Below, piece after piece: positions 15,050-18,919 of a stretch of 18,919 nucleotides of DNA; position 1 is the first letter of the stretch, and each line of letters begins with the position of its first letter. Location of the stretch: contig JAFUKV010000166.1 in the NCBI GenBank assembly GCA_017467745.1, positions 1-18,919 of the forward strand, read 5' to 3'. Source of the DNA: Bacteroidaceae bacterium (GTDB lineage: Bacteria > Bacteroidota > Bacteroidia > Bacteroidales > CHK158-818). The notes below the pieces were generated by a model. That model was not told the DNA's origin. It did not search any database and saw nothing but the letters and a program-made list of their open reading frames with translations. Both the position numbers and the translations under genes were made by a program.

Positions 15050-15845
15050 AACTATATCCTTCGGGTGTCAAAACAAAATAGAGATAACTGCGCTTTTTCA
15101 TACAAGCGCAACCGTAATATATTACGCCATCGTCAAAAACATCCGTTATCTGTGTCGAATGATTGTGTGCGTGCAAACAAAACTGTAAATTAGGAAAACG
15201 CTTCATCAACTCGTGAAAAGGCAACTTCACATTATTATTAAACTGCTCGTCCTCCGGCCTCGTGTGCATAACCGCAACGGTTTTATCGTAAGAAACCGTA
15301 TCGTTCAACTCAGAATAGATAAACTCAAAATTCGGTACAGGGTGCGAATAGTCGAACTCCAAAGCGTTTGTATTCATACAAAGAAACTTCGTTTTTCCGG
15401 CAATAAACGAATAGTTCTCTTCTCCGTACATTTTCTCAAAAACCTCCGCGCCGTTTCCTATAATATCGTGATTCCCGATAACTGCCACATACGGAACCTT
15501 CAAATTCGACATAATATCCCGTACCCATTCAAACTCCTTGGGCATACCGAAATCCGATATATCACCGCCATGTATCACAAAATCCACATCATTACGCTTA
15601 TTGATATGAGACACACACGCTTCGGTTTCGTCATACCATCGTTGAGAATCGCCCATCAAAACAAACCGGATAGTGTCGCTATCCCTAAAAGCCGACTCTA
15701 TGCGTTCAATGTTCCGACGGTTGATTTTTTGGCTCTTAACCCGCACGTCGTAAGGATGATACTCTATTAAATCGCATGCAGGCAAAAGTAAAGATACCGC
15801 ACCTAATACCCCCCAAAGAGCTATCTTGCCTATCTTTTCTTTCAT
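15030..15845 (-). CDS. Metallophosphoesterase lipoprotein (calcineurin-like)
   Basis: This 271 aa protein is a predicted membrane-anchored hydrolase of phosphomonoesters or diesters. Residues 1-23 are a lipoprotein signal ending L-L-P-A-C, with Cys24 lipidated. The calcineurin-like metal-binding blocks are present: MGDSQ with Asp66 and Gln68, HGGDISD with Asp95 and Asp98, IGNHD with Asn125 and His126, His194 in VMHTRPED, and AHNH with His227 and His229. Two positions deviate from the usual pattern: Gln68 where D-x-H is usual, and Ala226 before the final H-x-H where Gly is usual. I chose the ATG at 15845 because it gives a proper lipoprotein signal; the longest frame starts at 15926, inside the -7 promoter element. 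A start at 15857 is also possible. The stop overlaps the next gene. The substrate is unknown. Confidence 0.88.
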   Translation of the reverse strand: MKEKIGKIALWGVLGAVSLLLPACDLIEYHPYDVRVKSQKINRRNIERIESAFRDSDTIRFVLMGDSQRWYDETEACVSHINKRNDVDFVIHGGDISDFGMPKEFEWVRDIMSNLKVPYVAVIGNHDIIGNGAEVFEKMYGEENYSFIAGKTKFLCMNTNALEFDYSHPVPNFEFIYSELNDTVSYDKTVAVMHTRPEDEQFNNNVKLPFHELMKRFPNLQFCLHAHNHSTQITDVFDDGVIYYGCACMKKRSYLYFVLTPEGYSYEEVDF

Positions 15846-15923
15846 AAAATAACGCATAACCATGAATCCCCTAAGTCGAATAAAAAACACGACAAAAACT
15901 ATATCATTTTTTAAAGTTTTCTG

Positions 15924-15955
15924 CAAATATATCCTATTTTAATAATATCAGCAAC
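15924..15955 (-). promoter_or_regulatory. Promoter of the metallophosphoesterase / barrel pair
   Basis: On the minus strand TATATTTG (15931-15924) is an exact -7 match, with GTTG (15955-15952; one mismatch to TTTG) 20 nt upstream. The predicted start is near 15917, giving a leader of about 70 nt before the ATG at 15845. Confidence 0.65.
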
Positions 15956-15964
15956 ACAATCAAA

Positions 15965-15993
15965 AAAGAAAAGGATATTTTAGTTATCTTTTA
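15965..15993 (-). terminator. Weak candidate terminator after the carboxylase operon
   Basis: On the minus strand AAAAGATA and TATCCTTTT can pair with one bulged base around a 7-nt loop, followed by CTTTTTT. The stem is short and A/T-rich, and it lies about 135 nt after the carboxyltransferase stop, close to the next promoter. It is the only hairpin with a T-tract seen in this gap. Confidence 0.35.
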
Positions 15994-16128
15994 GAACACA
16001 AAAACTGATCCGCATTTTATAAAACAAGCCATGTTGTCATCGTAAAGACATTCGCTTAGGCTCCTTAAAATATACCCGTGACGATATCACATCGGCACAG
16101 GTATCAACTCATATTGAATTTATTATAA

Positions 16129-17661
16129 TTATAATGGAATATTTCCATGCTTTTTCGGAGGATTGCTTTGCGTTTTATTTTGCGCCATCTCCAATGCTTG
16201 TATCAATTTATAACGAGTTTGCTTAGGCAAGATTATTTCATCAATATATCCCGCTTCCGCCGCCTTATACGGATTTGCAAAATTCTCCGTATAATTCTCC
16301 ATTTCTTTTTGTTTAACAGACTCGTCAGCTTTCCTGAACAAAATATTAACAGCGCCCTGCGCCCCCATTACGGCGATTTCGGCAGTAGGATAAGCCAAAT
16401 TAATATCTGACCCCGTTTGCTTGCTCGACATAACAATATACGCTCCGCCGTATGCCTTTCGAGTAATAAGCGTTATCTTCGGAACAGTGGCTTCGGAATA
16501 TGCGTAAACGATTTTGGCTCCGTGACGTATAATACCGTTATGCTCCTGCACGCTACCGGGCATAAATCCCGGAACATCTTCAAACGTAACGATAGGAATA
16601 TTGAAACAATCGCAAAAGCGGATAAAACGAGACGCCTTGTCCGACGCATCAATATCCAGCACTCCCGCCAAAACGGCAGGCTGGTTAGCAACAATCCCGA
16701 CCGAACGTCCTCCCAAACGGGCAAAGCCGACAACAATATTTTTCGCAAAATCGGGCATGACTTCAAAAAAATAACGATTGTCAACAACCGGCTCGATAAT
16801 CTCTTTTATATCATACGGTATATTAGGATCGGCCGGAATAACCGTTTGCAAAGATTCCTCCTCTCGCCGAATATCATCCGTAACAACGCCAACAGGAGGA
16901 TCTTCCATATTATTAGACGGCAAAAAGCTCAACAACTCCCTTATACCCAACAGCGTTTCCTCCTCATTATTACAAATAAAATGCGCTACCCCGCTTTTAT
17001 TTCCATGCGTATATGCACCGCCCAATTCCTCTTTATCCACCATTTCATGAGTAACGGTTTTTACAACATCCGGACCCGTTACAAACATGTGGCTTTTCTC
17101 CTTAACCATAAAAATAAAATCGGTCAAAGCAGGCGAATAGCAAGCTCCTCCGGCACAAGGTCCGAGTATGGCCGATATTTGCGGAATAACGCCCGACGCC
17201 ATTGTATTTTGATAAAAAATAGAGGCATACCCCGAAAGGCTATCCACACCCTCTTGAATACGCGCCCCGCCCGAATCGTTCAATGCGATAATAGGTGCGC
17301 CCGTTTTCAATGCCAGCGTCTGTACCTTCACTATCTTAGCGGCATTGGTTATACTGAGGGTTCCTCCGTAAACGGTAAAATCATACGCATACACAAACAC
17401 CTGACGCCCGTCTATCTTGCCGTATCCCGAAACAATACCATCGCCCGGAATTTTATTTTCAGCCATTCCGTAATTACCGCAACGGTTAACCACGAACTTA
17501 TCCAGCTCCACGAAAGTACCTTTATCCAATAACACCTCTATCCGTTCGCGTGCCGTCATTTTCCCGTTCTCATGTTGAAGGCGGATCTTAGAATCCCCGC
17601 CTCCTGTCTCAGCTTCCCGGTTCTTTAAAAAGAATTCATTATATATCAATTCATTGCTCAT
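16129..17661 (-). CDS. Acyl-CoA carboxylase carboxyltransferase (beta) subunit
   Basis: This 510 aa subunit transfers CO2 between carboxybiotin and an acyl-CoA; family members include propionyl-CoA carboxylase PccB and methylmalonyl-CoA decarboxylase MmdA. It has two crotonase-fold halves. In the first, HENGKMTARERIEVLLDKGTF (30-50 region), YDFTVYGGTL, the NDSGGARIQEGV oxyanion region and the CAGGACYSPAL loop bind acyl-CoA. In the second, DIDASDKASRFIRFCD, FEDVPGFMPGS, ITRKAYGGAY and the A-V-M-G-A-Q-G-A segment bind biotin. Length and motifs are complete. Substrate specificity (propionyl- or acetyl-CoA) cannot be read with confidence. The start overlaps the biotin carrier gene by 11 nt, so the three carboxylase genes form one operon. 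A membrane-bound decarboxylase sodium pump subunit is not present here. Confidence 0.95.
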   Translation of the reverse strand: MSNELIYNEFFLKNREAETGGGDSKIRLQHENGKMTARERIEVLLDKGTFVELDKFVVNRCGNYGMAENKIPGDGIVSGYGKIDGRQVFVYAYDFTVYGGTLSITNAAKIVKVQTLALKTGAPIIALNDSGGARIQEGVDSLSGYASIFYQNTMASGVIPQISAILGPCAGGACYSPALTDFIFMVKEKSHMFVTGPDVVKTVTHEMVDKEELGGAYTHGNKSGVAHFICNNEEETLLGIRELLSFLPSNNMEDPPVGVVTDDIRREEESLQTVIPADPNIPYDIKEIIEPVVDNRYFFEVMPDFAKNIVVGFARLGGRSVGIVANQPAVLAGVLDIDASDKASRFIRFCDCFNIPIVTFEDVPGFMPGSVQEHNGIIRHGAKIVYAYSEATVPKITLITRKAYGGAYIVMSSKQTGSDINLAYPTAEIAVMGAQGAVNILFRKADESVKQKEMENYTENFANPYKAAEAGYIDEIILPKQTRYKLIQALEMAQNKTQSNPPKKHGNIPL

Positions 17662-18175
17662 TTTTCGTCACATTTATGTCTAACATCATAATTATCTGGT
17701 TCTCATTAACCGTATCACCCTCTGCCGCTAAAATGTCAGAGACAATACATTCGGAACTTACTTTATAATTGTTTTGCATCTTCATTGCCTCAATAACGAC
17801 AGCCGTATCATCCGGTCTCAATATATCGCCCGGCTTGACCGGTATCTTTACAATCTTACCGGACATGGGAGCTACAATTTTGTTGTCCTGCCGTTTTTCT
17901 TCTTTCTTTTTCATCCGCAGATATTTAGCCTGAGTATCGACAATATCCACACAGTGCGATGAAAACAAGGTATTTACCACATATTGTTTACCGCTTTCAG
18001 AACGAACAAGCTCCGCATTGTACGATTTTCCATCATGCAAAATAGAACACGACCCGTTCTCAGCCATCACAATATCCACATCGTAAAGTCTTCCGTCGAG
18101 AGTTAGCTGAACTTTATTTCCGTCCTTACTGATTAATTCTATCTCAGCGATTCTTTTTCCGGTATGTATTTCCAT
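17651..18175 (-). CDS. Biotin carboxyl carrier subunit of acyl-CoA carboxylase
   Basis: This 174 aa protein carries the covalently attached biotin that shuttles CO2 from the biotin carboxylase to the carboxyltransferase. The C-terminal domain (about 97-168) is a biotinyl/lipoyl fold with the signature E-A-M-K-M, Lys132 being the biotinylated residue, preceded by IVAPMSGKIVKIPVKPGD. The N-terminal roughly 85 residues are beta-rich (KVQLTLDGRLYDVDIV..., SYNAELVRS) and resemble the BT linker domain found between the biotin carboxylase and carrier parts of propionyl-CoA carboxylase alpha subunits. A charged linker (MKKKEEKRQ) joins the two. The gene begins 11 nt after the biotin carboxylase stop and overlaps the carboxyltransferase start. 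The composition suggests an alpha subunit split into two genes. Confidence 0.93.
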   Translation of the reverse strand: MEIHTGKRIAEIELISKDGNKVQLTLDGRLYDVDIVMAENGSCSILHDGKSYNAELVRSESGKQYVVNTLFSSHCVDIVDTQAKYLRMKKKEEKRQDNKIVAPMSGKIVKIPVKPGDILRPDDTAVVIEAMKMQNNYKVSSECIVSDILAAEGDTVNENQIIMMLDINVTKNEQ

Positions 18176-18186
18176 TTTTTATCCGC

Positions 18187-18919
18187 TTAAATTCTTAATA
18201 CGCCTTTTTGCAGTCCGAAGTTTCTCCACCGGTTAATGGGTGTATTATCGTTCACCCTGTCCGTCAAAGAATTTTCCTCCAAATTCACGATATAATCAAT
18301 ATACGCAGCTATAATAGCAATATTCTCTGCCTCCTCGTCATTCTCGGTTGACGACGATTGCAGAATAACCGCATTTTTTTCTATAAATCCTGTATCGTAT
18401 TTCCCCGCCGTAAAATCAGCAGTATCCAAAATAGAACGCAAATAAGGAATATTCGTCTTCAATCCCGTTATCTTATATTCGTGCAAAACCCGCTTCATCC
18501 GTTCAATAGCATATTCGCGCGTGGTTGCCCAAACAATAAGTTTTCCTATCATAGAATCATAAAACACCGGTATTTCATACCCCTCATAAACAAAGCTGTC
18601 TATCCTGACACCTATTCCGGTAGGTTCGGTCAACTGGCGAATAACGCCGGGAGACGGACGAAAATCCGCAGACGTATCTTCCGCGCAAATACGACATTCG
18701 ATAGCATGTCCGCGAGGAGTTACATCTTGCTGACAAAAATGTATCTTTTCTCCATCCGCTATACGTATTTGCTCTTTAACCAAGTCTATTCCCAATACCT
18801 CTTCCGTAATAGGATGTTCCACCTGCAAACGGGTATTCATCTCTAAAAAATAAAATTGCTGATGCTTATCCACTAAAAACTCTATGGTACCGGCCCCCGT
18901 ATATTGTACAGACGCCGCG
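18187..18919 (-). CDS. Biotin carboxylase subunit, C-terminal part (5' end outside window)
   Basis: This is the C-terminal half of an ATP-grasp biotin carboxylase, which carboxylates biotin using ATP and bicarbonate. The frame is open to the right edge, so 244 codons including the stop are visible and the true start is outside; the GTG at 18873 is an internal codon, not a start. The first visible residues, TGAGTIEFLVD, followed by YFLEMNTRLQVEHPITEE, are the conserved active-site and Mg-ATP segment. HAIECRICAED, RPSPGVIRQL and FYDSMIGKLIVWATTREYAI mark the biotin carboxylase C-terminal domain. The tail after about GFIEKN is a variable Glu-rich stretch. It belongs to the same operon as the carrier and carboxyltransferase. 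It could be called accC or pccA; the genes do not settle which. Confidence 0.95.
   Translation of the reverse strand, partial: AASVQYTGAGTIEFLVDKHQQFYFLEMNTRLQVEHPITEEVLGIDLVKEQIRIADGEKIHFCQQDVTPRGHAIECRICAEDTSADFRPSPGVIRQLTEPTGIGVRIDSFVYEGYEIPVFYDSMIGKLIVWATTREYAIERMKRVLHEYKITGLKTNIPYLRSILDTADFTAGKYDTGFIEKNAVILQSSSTENDEEAENIAIIAAYIDYIVNLEENSLTDRVNDNTPINRWRNFGLQKGVLRI

Noticed and set aside
15846..15926. N-terminal extension of the metallophosphoesterase from the ATG at 15926
   Set aside because: It would start inside the -7 promoter element and bury the lipoprotein signal behind 27 extra residues.
16000..16128. Small RNA or ORF in the gap between the carboxylase operon and the phosphoesterase
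   Set aside because: No stable hairpin series, promoter or conserved-looking ORF could be identified by eye.
16417..17532. Plus-strand open frame (371 codons) opposite the carboxyltransferase gene
   Set aside because: Long only because the real gene's codons rarely create stops on that strand; the translation is Asn/Arg/His-rich with no family features.

Overview
The window comes from a low-GC Gram-negative bacterium of the Bacteroidota, most likely order Bacteroidales. The evidence is the gene content and the promoters. Trigger factor has the long Bacteroidetes form, ClpX, RecQ and LptB look Bacteroidales-like, and a small RRM-type RNA-binding protein is present. Several upstream regions carry the Bacteroides-type -7 element TAnnTTTG, three of them with a TTTG-like -33 element 19-20 nt away, and Shine-Dalgarno sequences are weak. 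The genes are mostly chromosomal housekeeping genes. I found no mobile element, CRISPR array, rRNA or tRNA.

Layout. (1) 1-1716, minus strand: a periplasmic folding pair, an incomplete lipoprotein preceded by a SurA/parvulin-type isomerase. (2) 1740-3334, minus: guaB (IMP dehydrogenase) with its own promoter and a strong terminator. (3) 3437-9508, minus: tig, clpP, clpX and recQ, a protein-quality-control block followed by a DNA helicase. tig and clpP have separate promoters, recQ ends at a strong terminator, and a perfect 16-bp inverted repeat brackets the clpP promoter. (4) 9597-11151, plus: a divergently transcribed RRM protein with a terminator, then a CPBP intramembrane protease. (5) 11123-13599: an outer-membrane lipid-transport block, with lptB (minus) divergent from mlaE-mlaF (plus, ATGA overlap). 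lptB and the CPBP gene overlap tail to tail. (6) 13700-14413, plus: a secreted SIMPL-domain gene broken by one in-frame TAA. (7) 14420-15931, minus: a metallophosphoesterase lipoprotein and an outer-membrane barrel-like protein with overlapping reading frames. (8) 16129-18919, minus: a biotin-dependent acyl-CoA carboxylase operon (biotin carboxylase, incomplete at the window edge; biotin carrier; carboxyltransferase).

How they fit together. Trigger factor, ClpP and ClpX cover nascent-chain folding and ATP-dependent proteolysis. The SurA-like pair, LptB and MlaEF serve biogenesis and lipid homeostasis of the outer membrane. The carboxylase is probably a propionyl-CoA/methylmalonyl-CoA enzyme or an acetyl-CoA carboxylase. 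I do not see a clearly new multi-gene system. The points most worth a second look are the nonsense codon in the SIMPL gene, the long-range inverted repeat around the clpP promoter, the terminator placed directly in front of the SurA-like gene, and the coupled phosphoesterase/barrel pair. Three genes have longest-ORF starts that lie inside a terminator or promoter element; I moved those starts downstream.
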